Origin: Pseudoips prasinana
Taxonomy: Eukaryota > Arthropoda > Insecta > Lepidoptera > Nolidae
Direction of reading: 5' to 3'
Length of the DNA: 64,000 nt
Assembly: GCA_951640165.1 (NCBI GenBank)
Contig: OX621246.1
Span: 33,994,501-34,058,500 of the forward strand
A program made the position numbers and the translations under genes. The notes under the pieces were generated by a model, which was not told the DNA's origin, searched no databases, and was given only the letters and a program-made list of their open reading frames with translations. This document shows positions 53,160 to 63,429 of this stretch, piece by piece. Positions within the stretch are counted from its first letter, which is position 1. Each line of letters begins with the position of its first letter.

Positions 53160-55543
53160 CATCATCATATCAGCCGAAAGACGTCCACTGCTGGACAAAG
53201 GCCTCCCCCAAAGATCTCCACAATTGCCGGTCTTGCGCTATCCGCATCCAGCGATTTCCAGCGACCCGCACAAGATCATCGGTCCATCTTGTAGGGGGCC
53301 TGCCCACGCTGCGTCTTCCGGTTCGTGGTCGCCACTCGAGAACCTTTCTGCCCCAACGGCCGTCGGCTCTACGAGCTATGTGCCCTGCCCACTGCCACTT
53401 CAGCTTGGCAATTCTTCGGGCTATGTCGGTGACTTTGGTTCGCCTGCGGATTTCGTCATTTCTGATGCGATCCCGCAGGGAAACTCCGAGCATAGCCCTC
53501 TCCATTGCTCTTTGGGTGACCTTGAGCCTTCGAATAAGGCCCATAGTGAGCGACCACGTCTCTGTTCCGTATGTCATCACTGGCAACACACACTGGTCGA
53601 AGACTTTCGACTTGAGACACTGCGGTATTTTGGACGAGAAGATGTTACGTAGCTTCCCGAACGCTGCCCATCCGAGTTGGATTCTACGATTGACCTCCTT
53701 CTCGAAGTTGGACCTACCTAGTTGGATGGTCTGTCCTAGGTAAATATAGCTCTCTACAACTTCGAGTGCAGAGTCACCAACTTTCAATTGAGTGGGTGCA
53801 ACATGGACGTTTGACATGATTTTCGTCTTATCCATGTTCATTTTCAGACCCACTTGTTGAGAGAATATGCTGAGGTCATCGAGCATTGTACCGAGGTCTT
53901 CCATGGTCTCAGCCATGACTACGATATCATCGGCAAATCGAAGGTGAGTGATGTACTCGCCATTGACATTGATGCCAAAGCCTTTCCAGTCCAGAAGCTT
54001 GAAGACGTCTTCCAATGCAGCGGTGAACAGTTTCGGAGATATAACATCTCCCTGTCTCACGCCTCGCTGCAATTGGATAGGTTTCGAGATCTGGTCCTGG
54101 AGTCGCACTGACATAGTGGCGTTTTCATACAAACACTTTATCACGAGAGACCTCAGCACGGCCCATGTTTCGATAGAATCAAAGGCTTTCTCATAGTCCA
54201 CAAACGCTAAGCACAGTGGCTTGTTATACTCTTCGGTCTTCTGTATAACTTGCCGCAGCGTATGTATGTGGTCTATGGTGCTAAAGCCTTTTCGGAAACC
54301 GGCTTGTTCGGGAGGCTGGAAGTCGTCAAACCTGCGCGCGAGACGGTTCGTAACGACCCTCGAAAACAACTTGTAAACATGGCTCAGCAGTGTGATGGGT
54401 CTATAATTCTTCAATAGGGTTTTGTCGCCCTTTTTGAAGAAGAGCACCACCACACTTCTGTGCCATGCTTGTGGCGTTTGACCATCTAGTATGACGGAGT
54501 TAAATAACTTCTGAAGGGCCCGTAGGATTGGTGTACCACCCGCCTTCAGAAGCTCTGCTGTAACTCCATCATCACCAGGCGCCTTGTTGTTCTTGAGTTG
54601 CTTGAGAGCCATTCTAATCTCGTACAGGCTGACGTCCGGGATGTCTTCGGTGTAATGTCGGGTTAGTCGTGCTCTGGGATCTGAGGCATGACTTTTGACA
54701 GGTGGCTGTGTTGTCGTATATAACTGTCCGTAGAACTTCTCGATCTCTCCCAGCAACTCAGGTTTGGACGTGACGATTCTACCATCCTCAGTCTTCAGCT
54801 TCGTCAGTTGGCTCTGTTCAACAGACAGAGCTCTTGCGAACACTTTGGAGCCTTTGTTCCGCTCAATGGCCTCTTTAATACTAATTGTATTAAATTGCTG
54901 CGTGTCGCGAGTCAAAGACTTTGAGATCTGTCTGTTGAGCTGCCGATATCTGGTAGCATCATCTGAGGATGTCAGAACCATTTTCCGTCTATCTTCCATA
55001 AGTTGCAGGGTAAAGTCAGAGATCTTTTTAGTTCTGTTTGTACGGCGGGCCTTGAAGACCTTAGACCCAGCCGTATGGACAGCTTCTACGAGCCTGTCAT
55101 AGTATGAGTCCACTTCCTCGCAGTCTGCTAGGCATTCGAAACGGTTTTGCAGTTCGAGCTGAAATGGTTCGGGGTTTTGGACGTGGATAGGTAAAGGTCG
55201 GAGCGTAGACTTTATCAGTCGGGACCTCTGGAGTTTGACATTAAGGTTCAATGAGCCTCTGACCAGTCTGTGATCGCTCCCGGTTTTAACCGCATTGATC
55301 ACGGAGACATCATTGAACATCTGTCGTCTCGTCGACAAGATAAAGTCTATCTCATTTTTAGTTTTACCATCCGGGCTCACCCAGGTCCATTTGCGGTGAT
55401 CCGGCTTCCTGAAGAAGGAATTCATCATAAAGAGTCCCTCCTTCTCCATGAAGTCGGCCAACATTTGGCCCCGGGGATTCCGGTCACCAGTTCCAAATTG
55501 CCCCACTCTCAGCTCATTACCGAATCGTTTGCCCAGCTTCGCG
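53160..55543 (-). mobile_element. RTE-clade LINE, 5'-truncated, recent
   Basis: 2384 bp flanked by TTTCCTTTT (53151-53159 and 55544-55552). On the minus strand the open frame begins right at the truncation point and the 3' end is ATATGATGATGA, typical of RTE elements. Small 3' copies at 23778-23880 and 44585-44859 belong to the same family. Confidence 0.9.
53170..55543 (-). CDS. RTE endonuclease/reverse transcriptase, 5'-partial, uninterrupted
   Basis: The frame is open from the truncation point (AKLGKRFGNELRVGQFGTGD) to the stop at 53170, with 778 codons after the first Met at 55506. The endonuclease C-terminal half has KTKNEIDFILSTRRQMFND and TGSDHRLV. The RT has LKNNKAPGDDGVTAELLK, NYRPITLLSHVYKLFSRVV, AFVDYEKAFDSIE, GVRQGDVISPKLF and the catalytic LRFADDIVVM. 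The C-terminal region reads QWAGHIARRADGRWGRKVLE and WMRIAQDRQLWRSLGEAF. It lacks the N-terminal half of the endonuclease, so it is a dead-on-arrival copy, but no internal stop or frameshift has accumulated. Confidence 0.92.
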
Positions 55544-55552
55544 TTTCCTTTT

Positions 55553-56029
55553 AATAACTATTATTTTGCGGACATTGGTGTGGGTCACACGTTTACTACG
55601 TTACTTATTTACTCATATTAAATTATACTGTAATGTGTAACTGTTTAATGTCATAATAAAAAAAAATGTAGGTATGCTTTAGCCATGATATGTATTTATT
55701 TTTTTATGAAACTCACAGTAAATCTTAAGATTTGTAAGAAAAAGTTAAATTAGGTGTTGTGCAGTTAAAACATTAATAATTTCACGCTATTTTGGGCGCT
55801 AAACTATTTCTTGAAACATTCAGTTTACGCTCCATAACCTATGAGACCTCCAGACTCTATGAGCTCTTTTGAATATCGAATCACCTTTTTTGTAAATTTC
55901 ATAACTCTAGAGCGTTAGCGACGCCTCTCACTTCTCTATGATTAATTTTGATTTTACATTCATTCGTTCATTCAACGTGGACATTCTGTGGACGCAAAAA
56001 TATTGTACTTTATACTCTAAAATAACTGC
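55553..56029. other. Non-coding stretch
   Basis: AT-rich; nothing supported. Confidence 0.45.
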
Positions 56030-56196
56030 ATGGGTGGCGCAGCGGCTAAGACAGTCGCCTCGCCGCTTCGTGTCACGGGTTAACTATTTGTGTGACCCAT
56101 AAATAGTTGTTCTGAGTCTGGATGTAATTTGTGTCCGTTTATTATATGTCTGTAAACACAGGGATTAGATTCCCTAGTGCGGGTGTTGTCTTATTT
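56030..56196 (+). mobile_element. SINE family B
   Basis: TGGGTGGCGCAGCGGCTAAG, ACAGTCGCCTCGCCGCTTCG, then a box B reduced by deletion (GTGTCACGGGTTAACTATTT). The end is CACAGGGATTAGATTCCC. Confidence 0.78.
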
Positions 56197-56212
56197 AACA
56201 AAAACAAATCTA

Positions 56213-56470
56213 AATTTTTTGCTGTGTGGCTGACGGCATTGAATATCGGCATCCCATTTCATTCCGTAGAAGTCATCCCAAGGGAAAATCTGTCAGAGAA
56301 CGGGCAGCAGCGTTTCTCTGTATTCTATGACCATCATACTGAGATCGCCAACCCGTCTGCCAAGCGTGGCGATTATGTCATATCCCTCCAAATGATGGGT
56401 ATTACTCCATTGTGGAAATCTTGGGGAGGTCTTTGTCCATCAGTGGACGTAATTTGGCTGACATTATGAT
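56213..56470 (+). mobile_element. Non-autonomous element family G, full length
   Basis: TGTGTGGCTGACGGCATTGA, AGCAGCGTTTCTCTGTATTC and AAGCGTGGCGATTATGTCAT. The 3' end GGAAATCTTGGGGAGGTCTT, TGTCCATCAGTGGACG and TGACATTATGATGG parallels the last 70 bases of the RTE LINE. Confidence 0.72.
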
Positions 56471-56511
56471 GGATCTAATTCTGGTTTTTTGACAACACTG
56501 TATTAATGCCG

Positions 56512-57015
56512 GGCTGGTTGGCTTGGTTGGTAAATGCTTGCCTTTCACGCCGCAGTTCGTGGGTTCGATTCCCACCCAGGACAAATATTTGCGTGCATGA
56601 ACATGTCTATTTATCCTAAGACTGGGGGGAAATTATCCATATAAGTATGTAGCTGTATGCTCCCACTGGTCCGTAATTGATTGGTTAAGCAACTAGGTTT
56701 GCGGTCAGTCCATAGATGGGTGGCCCGCAAAGTGGTTTAATTTCTGAGCGTCTCCATGCTTCGGAGGGCACGTTAAGCTGTCGGTCCCGGTTGTAGTCAT
56801 TAGACAGCAGTCGTAAAGCCATGTCAGATGCCTACTCAGCGGCTTGAACAACTCTGACACCAGGGTAACCACTGCCCACACCATAAGAAAGTATGTATTT
56901 ACAAAAGAAAAGTAGTATTTGTAGTATATCAGTATCTGGTTTCCATAGTACAAGCTCTGCTTAGTTTGGGATCTGATGGCCGTGTGTCAATAAAGTCCCA
57001 GGATATTATTATTAA
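56512..57015 (+). mobile_element. SINE D with 5S-derived SINE sequence inside
   Basis: The tRNA-like head GGTTGGCTTGGTTGGTAAAT with box B GGTTCGATTCCC and AGGACAAATATTTGCGTGCA is followed at 56655-56890 by a 5S-derived SINE (GATTGGTTAAGCAACTAGG, TCAGTCCATAGATGGGTGG). The D-type tail follows (GTTTCCATAGTACAAGCTCT ... AGTCCCAGGATATTATT). It is either a nested insertion or a composite SINE. Confidence 0.72.
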
Positions 57016-57210
57016 ATTGCTTTTTCGTTCTATTTTCTATGTTATGTATACAATTTTTTTTTTAACTTTTATTTATTTAATTGGGATCTTTATCCCAATG
57101 GATACGCCAACCCCATCATGACTTATACAGACTACCACAAAACAATGTTGAAGTAAATTAACTTAAAGTTAATTTAAAAGGAGAATCTTGTCTTTCCTAT
57201 TGGTTCTTCA

Positions 57211-57888
57211 ATGTTAAACGACTTCAACAATAAGTTTTTGATTTCTGTTATAAGAACTTTCAATGCGTTTATTTATAAGGTCAAATTAACTAAGAAAATG
57301 TCATCACACATCTGGTTTCACATCTTCTAAATTGAATCCATCAGCAAATGTTAAACGCCTTCAACAATAAGTTTTTGATTTCAGTTATAAGAACTTTCAA
57401 AGCGTTTATTTATGAGGTCAAATTAACTAAGAAAATGTCATCTCACATCTGGTTTCACATCTTCTAAATTTAATCCATCAGCAAATGTTAAACGCCTTCA
57501 ACAATAAGTTTTTGATTTCAGTTATAAGAACTATCAAAGCGTTTATTTATGAGGTCAAATTAACTAAGAAAATGTCATCTCACATCTGGTTTCACATCTT
57601 CTAAATTGAATCCATCAGCAAATGTTAAACGCCTTCAACAATAAGTTTTTGATTTCTGTTATAAGAACTTTCAAAGCGTTTATTTATGAGGTCAAATTAA
57701 CTAAGAAAATGTCATCTCACATCTGGTTTCACATCTTCTAAATTGAATCCATCAGCAATAAATGTTAAACGCCTTCAACAATAAGTTTTTGATTTCAGTT
57801 ATAAGAACTTTCAAAGTGTTTATTTATGAGGTCAAATTAACTAAGAAAATGTCATCTCACATCTGGTTTCACGTCTTCTAAATTGAAT
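57211..57888. repeat. Tandem array, five ~137-bp units
   Basis: Units start with ATGTTAAACG at 57211, 57348, 57485, 57622 and 57762 (the last period is 140 because of a short insertion). Each contains CAACAATAAGTTTTTGATTT, AGGTCAAATTAACTAAGAAA and CATCTGGTTTCACATCTTCT. Units differ at only a few positions, so the array is young or homogenised. No ORF. Confidence 0.9.
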
Positions 57889-58197
57889 TATTCATACACG
57901 CGCCGCAGACTCGCTTTCAATAGAACTTGGTAATTAATTCCCGCTAAAGGTTCAGTGGTGCGTTTCAGGGCTTAGTCACGTCCGTCAAAGAGCCATTCAT
58001 GGAGGGCACAGCCCCCGAAACAGATTTTATTACTGTTTAATGTCATGTGTGAGATGGTACTATAATAAATTAATCCTAACAGTTCGAGTGTACACACGAG
58101 CTTTAGGTAATTAGTTTTCGTTTTTCATTTGGATGGATTTCAATTGGATTATGTTTATACTTTTAGTACTAACTCCAGTTGCCCACACATTCCACTA
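57889..58197. other. Non-coding stretch
   Basis: Nothing supported. Confidence 0.4.
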
Positions 58198-58490
58198 ATT
58201 TCTTGGACAAATCTTTCACTGTTCATGCTGCTCGATTGTGGAATTCACTGCCTCTGCATATCAGACGCCCACGAACTTTGACAGTTCATCACAGTAATTT
58301 TCACATCTTGCGATCTTCCATATTCCTCAAAAACTAGTCTTCATAATTATTATTAATATATTAAAAAGTAGGGAATGATATTATATATATATATATAAGC
58401 TAACTTATTTTTCAATCATTGATATACTTTTTGTACATAATACATATGTTTCGATTTGGTGCAATAAAGTGTTATCTATTTAGCTATATA
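58198..58490 (+). pseudogene. LINE ORF2 C-terminus and 3' UTR
   Basis: From 58198 the frame reads NFLDKSFTVHAARLWNSLPL, HIRRPRTLTVHHSNFHILRS then SIFLKN and a TAG at 58335. The ARLWNSLP motif is a conserved C-terminal signature of I/Jockey/CR1-like LINEs. The 3' UTR ends with GTGCAATAAAGTGTTATC. Confidence 0.75.
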
Positions 58491-58499
58491 TCTATCTAA

Positions 58500-58760
58500 T
58501 TGTCAAACTTGGAAGGTCAATCCTTCATTCTGTCTGTGTGTCTGTCGCGCGTTTACGCCAAAACTACTGAACCGACTTAAACGAAACTTGGTCATATAGT
58601 CTAGAGCCTGAGAAAGGACATAAGCTACTTTTTTATGCCAAAAAAGGATTGTAAGAGGTTGAAAGAGGGGATGAAAAGTTGAATGGAGGTATCGTCATTT
58701 TGGGAGCTAGAAGCTTGAAATTTATTTTTCAGGCTGTTGATTTGATTTAAATAAAAATGA
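58500..58760 (+). repeat. Unassigned dispersed repeat
   Basis: TCTGTCTGTGTGTCTGTCGC, ACTACTGAACCGACTTAAAC and AGAAAGGACATAAGCTACTT resemble repeats familiar from many insect introns. Only one copy lies in this window. Confidence 0.4.
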
Positions 58761-59190
58761 AATTCAAAGTTTGTAAAAGTATTACCCTCAAAGGTTGTAT
58801 GGATTTATGTAAGTTTTATGTGACTGTATCTACTAATTATAAATTTGCAAAAAGTTTTTACTTTTTCATATTCCTCTTCAAGTATCAAATACGTAGAACT
58901 ATAGAAGTACACCAACCAAATACAACGTAATTAAAGAATTTCATCCAAAACTTCCCCCAATAAACACATGTGTGTTAAAAATATAAATTTTCGCGCGGTT
59001 TACATTACAGAGGCTCGTCTTGTTCAATATTTAAAAAATAACAATTCAAACATCGAACGGTAACGGCTAGTGATGTGCCGTGCACTCTGTTTGTTTTTAC
59101 AGCTGGCGCGTGCACGCGCCGCGCCGCACTCGCCCGAGAGCAAAGCGACTAGACATTATAAGTCGGCTACGAATATAGCCAGCCAGCCAT

Positions 59191-59298
59191 CTGTCAAAAT
59201 TCTTTAATAGATTTCAACTTTATCACTAAAGCATAAGGTTCACTTTCAATTAGGTAAATTTGACAGATTGGGGTAGCTTGATGTGCTGGCGTCTGTAC
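59191..59298. mobile_element. Foldback MITE family M1, 5'-truncated
   Basis: CTGTCAAAATTCTTTAATAG to TGATGTGCTGGCGTCTGTAC. The left terminal repeat is gone; the core equals 37235-37341. Confidence 0.7.
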
Positions 59299-59299
59299 T

Positions 59300-60306
59300 T
59301 AAAGAATAAAATGACAGAAGATACCATAGACTATGACATTACTAACTACTAACTTGCAAATATTGAGCGGAATGTAGAAAGGCAGATGTCTATACTTTTA
59401 TATTGATTTTAATGGGTATTAAATATCGGAAATAAATTAAACATATTATAACAGTAATGCGCTGGTTAAGGGATAAACTATGGTTTATTATATTATTTCG
59501 TAATAGGCAAAACTGTGTTATACGAGACGAACAAGTATGTGATTCTTTCATTAGACAACTCAAAGGCTATTTAATCCAGAAAAGTTTCTATACGCTACAA
59601 GAATTCTACAATGACAGCCAGCCTAAATAAATGAATAGAAATATAAAATTAATGCTAGAAGATAAAACCTGGAACCAAATAATATGACATTCTCTTTATA
59701 TTCCCTGACTATTTGATGTACCAGATGACATTTAATATATTGAATGTAAAATTAATTAACATTTATTCTATTGACATGCATGAAACTTTTTACATTTTTT
59801 TTCCTCATATTATTTAACTATGTAATACTGTAATTTTATATTTATTCTATTGATTGTATTGCGTAAAATTAAATGATAAATATTAAGTATTATTGTAATA
59901 TGTACCTAATTTTGCTGTGCCCTTACAGGGTATCATGTTGAAACATAAGTAATACCATTGTAACAACATTGTATACACATGATTTGCAATAAATAAATTG
60001 CAATTGAAATTGAACTGACATGACATTGACGTATCAAATTTTACAATATTACTAGAATTTTAAATATGAAGTGTTCCAAAAGAGGTTCAATTCGTAACAA
60101 TGGGATTTTGTTTTTCAGTGTACTAACCAAACGAGAAGCCCATCGGCTGGCGATAAGACCGCCGATTGTACCTGTATTTTCTTATATTAAGATAATGTAT
60201 TGTGTTTTCTGGTGTAATTAAGTTTACTTTCAATCAATCTCTGTGACGAGACTGATTTTTATGGATACAGACATATTATGTATGTATGCTCTCATGAGTA
60301 TGAATA
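59300..60306 (+). other. Non-coding, with LINE 3' end at 59885-60020
   Basis: 59885-60020 (GCTGTGCCCTTACAGGGTAT, GCAATAAATAAATTGCAATT) has the AATAAA and A/T-rich short repeats of a LINE 3' terminus. The rest is unassigned. Confidence 0.5.
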
Positions 60307-60423
60307 CAGCACGGCCTTGATAATCCGTACCCCAGCTCATCCGAACGCCTCCATAATCCGAACAACCCCCCTTACCCCTGCGGAACCGCCATTTCTCACA
60401 GATCCCACATACTCAAGCTGTGT

Positions 60424-60576
60424 CTTGCTTAAATACTTGTTTGGAATGGGCAGATGAAACTCGACATTTCTATTCCGGAAAAAATGCTGTTAAGTAAATT
60501 AAGGGATAAAGCATTTTCGATGTCAATAAATACTAATCGTCAGAGCACTATATTGGAATTCTTTAAAAAAGTGTGA
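60424..60576 (+). pseudogene. Tigger transposase C-terminal remnant
   Basis: CLNTCLEWADE in one frame is followed, after a one-base shift, by KLDISIPEKMLLSKLRDKAF and SMSINTNRQSTILEFFKKV, then a stop. The Q(S/T)TI..FF.K ending is the characteristic C-terminus of Tigger-type transposases. Confidence 0.75.
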
Positions 60577-60596
60577 TTAATAGCATAGTATCAAAG

Positions 60597-60975
60597 TCAA
60601 ACTCAAAATCATTTATTCCGTAAAAATTTTACATTTATGTGGAATCGTCATATTTTTTTACCCTACCCTGCAGTGCATGACGTGGCAGCTACTGAGAAAC
60701 ACTGCCAGAAAACTCAGTAGGAATCCTTTTTTTAAATAAATATACTTAAGATTAATTACAATCATGTGTGTTGACTCAGAACAACTCAATCCCAAGCACT
60801 TTTATCACTTAAATAATCAGAAATTTTGTAATATGCCCTGCTACACAATTTGGCTTTAATAATTCTTTTAAACTTATTCATAGATAATTCTCTAATATCA
60901 TTGGGAAGTTTGTTATAGAATCTTATACAACATACCATTCGTATCTAACATACATCTAACGTACATACTTCAATA
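60597..60975 (-). mobile_element. LINE 3' end, family Y, minus
   Basis: AAAGTCAAACTCAAAATCAT is the inverse of the GACTTT-type terminus. GCATGACGTGGCAGCTACTG and TGCCCTGCTACACAATTTGG match 36546-36820 inverted. Confidence 0.65.
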
Positions 60976-61110
60976 AACACATTATACTGTAAAATATTTT
61001 TGTTTTATTTCGAAAAATCCCTTTCAAAATTTTAACATACTATAATCCGAACGCTTCGTGCATCCGAACAGGGTATAAATTTTCGGTGTTCGGATCATCG
61101 AGGCCTGCTG

Positions 61111-61353
61111 TACCTACTACCACTGTCTCAAATCTGAAAAGATCGGTTCAGTCTTTCAGGAGTACGATTTTTCTTAATCAAATCAAATCAATTTATTTCG
61201 TGAACACAGGTTATGAATACAGGTGATATTGATAATATAAACGATTAATAATAGGAACGAACTGCATGAGTTGCTTAAACAAGAGCTGGTTTGCAGTCAG
61301 CTCAGCCATTGTTGCCTATAGGATTTTAATATTATTTAGTTTCGCTTAGTACA
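61111..61353. other. LINE-like 3' end fragment
   Basis: 61175-61205 (AATCAAATCAAATCAATTTA) read on the minus strand looks like a LINE terminus. No coding sequence. Confidence 0.35.
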
Positions 61354-61590
61354 ATGTCTAGCAATCGCATTCGCAATTATAAACTAAGTAACACCATAGA
61401 GATCGTCGCTAACGCTAATGGAAAGACGTGGATTGTACGTCCGTTTAAGGGTCGGTCATGTTATTTCACCGACACAATGGAGATTAAAGAGTTAGAGGGA
61501 GATAGTGGTCGCGACATGTTTGCAGTCGTACTGTCGGTCAGCGAGTACGATATTTTGAATTGTATAAAGTGTAACGAGAGTTTCTTATAA
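61354..61590 (+). CDS. Small hypothetical ORF, 78 aa
   Basis: MSSNRIRNYKLSNTIEIVAN opens a 78-codon frame ending CNESFL. No recognisable domain, signal or splice support. Codon composition is more balanced than in the neighbouring AT-rich DNA, which is the only reason to list it. On the opposite strand, 61625-61706 contains TSVIRAVKNTDQRF, faintly like the RTE segment VSVINAVKTGSDHR, so the region may instead be a decayed RTE copy. Confidence 0.2.
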   Translation: MSSNRIRNYKLSNTIEIVANANGKTWIVRPFKGRSCYFTDTMEIKELEGDSGRDMFAVVLSVSEYDILNCIKCNESFL

Positions 61591-61599
61591 TCTTGACTC

Positions 61600-62206
61600 T
61601 TTGTGGTCACATAAATCACGCCGTCCGGATAGTCGTAAACGTTCCTGTAAGACGGGAAACGTTGATCGGTGTTTTTAACCGCCCTGATCACTGAGGTACT
61701 TGCCAAGGCTATAATTTATTACCTAGTTTATCTGAATTTGTATTGAGACATGTAAAAAACCGTTTGATGTTCGATTACGAGCAGCACTTAGCGCTTTATA
61801 TTGCGTTCGTGCTAAGTGCCCGATTATGGAACGCTTTCTAGTCTTGTGAGCACATCGAGCGCAAACAAAACTCGTAAAAATACAGATTCGAAAGTCAAAT
61901 TTCAACTATAAACGGTAATGAATACAATTTGAATTCGAACACTCCCGCTGTGATGTTCTAATTTCAAATGTTTAAAGTTCAAATTAACGATTTTAAATTA
62001 CACAGACACTGTTAGTTTCCTTTTAAGTATTGTTTACAAGAAATTAATGGTTCTCATTTGCTCTATCTAAGAAACTGGTTCGTATTCTGCAACCTACTAA
62101 ATATATTCTATTGCAATCAATTATTTACATATTTCTGATATATATTAGATATAACTATATAAGTAAAAACTACATTAAACCTACATAGATATAAAATAAA
62201 CTCAAT
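61600..62206. other. Non-coding stretch
   Basis: Inverse repeat GAGCAGCACTTAGCGC with a GTGCTAAGTGCCCGA segment at 61780-61825. Otherwise unassigned. Confidence 0.4.
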
Positions 62207-62490
62207 CTATACAGCGTCAAAAAAATCTTCATTGTTGTCACTGTTGTCAGGGATCGTACCCAGAAGGCTGGAAGCATTGCCACGTTGTATGGCAATACTG
62301 ATTCTTGGTCCAAAATAAAGGCCAACCTTCTGGTCATGTGAAGCGTCAATTATCAATTTTGCGTCATCCTGAAAGAGGGTGCGCGCATTTAAACCCCATG
62401 GGCCAAGCGTTTCGACCCCAAACGGCTCAAATACATAACCTTCGACGAGGTTAGTGTATTTTATTATATTGTTACATGCATGGGAATTAA
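62207..62490 (-). pseudogene. LINE ORF2 C-terminal fragment
   Basis: Reads IIKYTNLVEGYVFEPFGVET, LGPWGLNARTLFQDD, then RISIAIQRGNASSLLGTIPD and a stop after FFDAV. The P..VET.G.W...A and S.AIQRGNA..LLGT pattern is a common C-terminal end of animal LINE polyproteins. Its 5' side is cut by the family G element. Confidence 0.68.
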
Positions 62491-62499
62491 TAGTCACCA

Positions 62500-62720
62500 T
62501 CATGTCAGCCAAATGCCGTCCACTGCTGAACGAAGGCCTGTCCAAAAGATAATCCGCAATGGAGTTGTGTTCATCATTTGGAGGGATATGCCATAATCGC
62601 CACGCTTGGCAGACGGGTTGGCGATGCCCACTCTCTGGTATATATATTCCCTCGGGAGAACTTCTACTCCCCCCACGGGGATGGGATGGGGTGACGATAT
62701 TCTTTATAGCCGTCAGTCAC
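62500..62720 (-). mobile_element. Non-autonomous element family G, minus
   Basis: CATCATGTCAGCCAAATGCC, CACTGCTGAACGAAGGCCTG, GCCACGCTTGGCAGACGGGT and CCCCACGGGGATGGGATGGG, with the tRNA- or LINE-like 5' end at the right. Confidence 0.7.
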
Positions 62721-62776
62721 ACAGCCGCGGAACGGCTGTGTGACTGACTTAAGCATATCAGCTATAAAGAATATCG
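62695..62776. repeat. 82-bp interrupted palindrome
   Basis: Outer arms CGATATTCTTTATAGC (62695) and GCTATAAAGAATATCG (62761); inner arms TCAGTCACACAGCCG and CGGCTGTGTGACTGA. It starts at the 5' end of the family G element, so it looks like a local inverted duplication made at or after insertion. Confidence 0.75.
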
Positions 62777-62882
62777 TGCTTACTACTACTACTACTATAT
62801 AGTGCTTCTAGCTAAATATAAGCTATGGCAGCCAATCCTATCGGATACTAGCCAGCCATAGCGATATATTCTAGTGCGTGTT

Positions 62883-63360
62883 AAATCACGGGTCTCACTT
62901 AAAAGGGACGGCTATACGAGAAGACCAGGAGAGATAAGAACGCTGGATCTCCATCTATTCATGGTCTACGAGGCATGGGCGTATTATACCTTTAACTTCC
63001 AGACTCCGGGTTGCTGCTAGGTGTTTTCATAGCCAGAAAAATCATGAGTCTCACTTAAAAGGGATGGCTATATGAGACCAGGGGATATCAGGACGCAGGA
63101 CCTACAGCTTTACATGCTCTCCGAGGCATGGGCGTATAACACTCCTAACTTCCAGACTCCGGGTTGCTGCTAGGTGTTTTTCTAGCCAGACAAATCACGA
63201 GTCTCACTTAAAAGGGATAGCTATATGTATGATACGACCAGGGGAGATCAGGACGCAGGACCTACAGCTTTACATGCTGTCCGAGGCATGGGCATATAAC
63301 ACCTCTAACTTCTACACTCCGGGTTGCTGCTAGGTGTTTTCCTCGCCAGAAAACTCACAG
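62883..63360 (-). repeat. Tandem array of SINE-C-like 155-bp units
   Basis: Three units starting near 62883, 63039 and 63192, each with GTCTCACTTAAAAGGGA, CATGGTCTACGAGGCATGGG (or variant) and CCGGGTTGCTGCTAGGTGTT. The core resembles the inverted body of SINE C. A fourth, partial unit ends at about 63360. Confidence 0.8.
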
Positions 63361-63429
63361 TATCTCTTTTTGGCGCGACCCAGAAACTCATTAAAGTCAT
63401 CATTACACATAAAGGGTCTCGCTGGTTCT

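Larger units (their letters stand above)
60307..61110 (+). mobile_element. Second Tigger/pogo relic
   Basis: Ends CAGCACGGCCTTGATAATCC and, inverted, CAGCAGGCCTCGATGATCCG; TA flanks at 60305-60306 and 61111-61112. The motif ATCCGAAC recurs near both ends (60348, 60377, 61026, 61052). A LINE fragment is inserted at 60597-60975. Confidence 0.8.

Noticed and set aside
53224..54196. Plus-strand ORFs of 82-142 codons
   Set aside because: Antisense shadows of the RTE reverse transcriptase.
57211..57888. CRISPR-like array
   Set aside because: Units are contiguous with no variable spacers and the genome is an animal; it is an ordinary tandem repeat.
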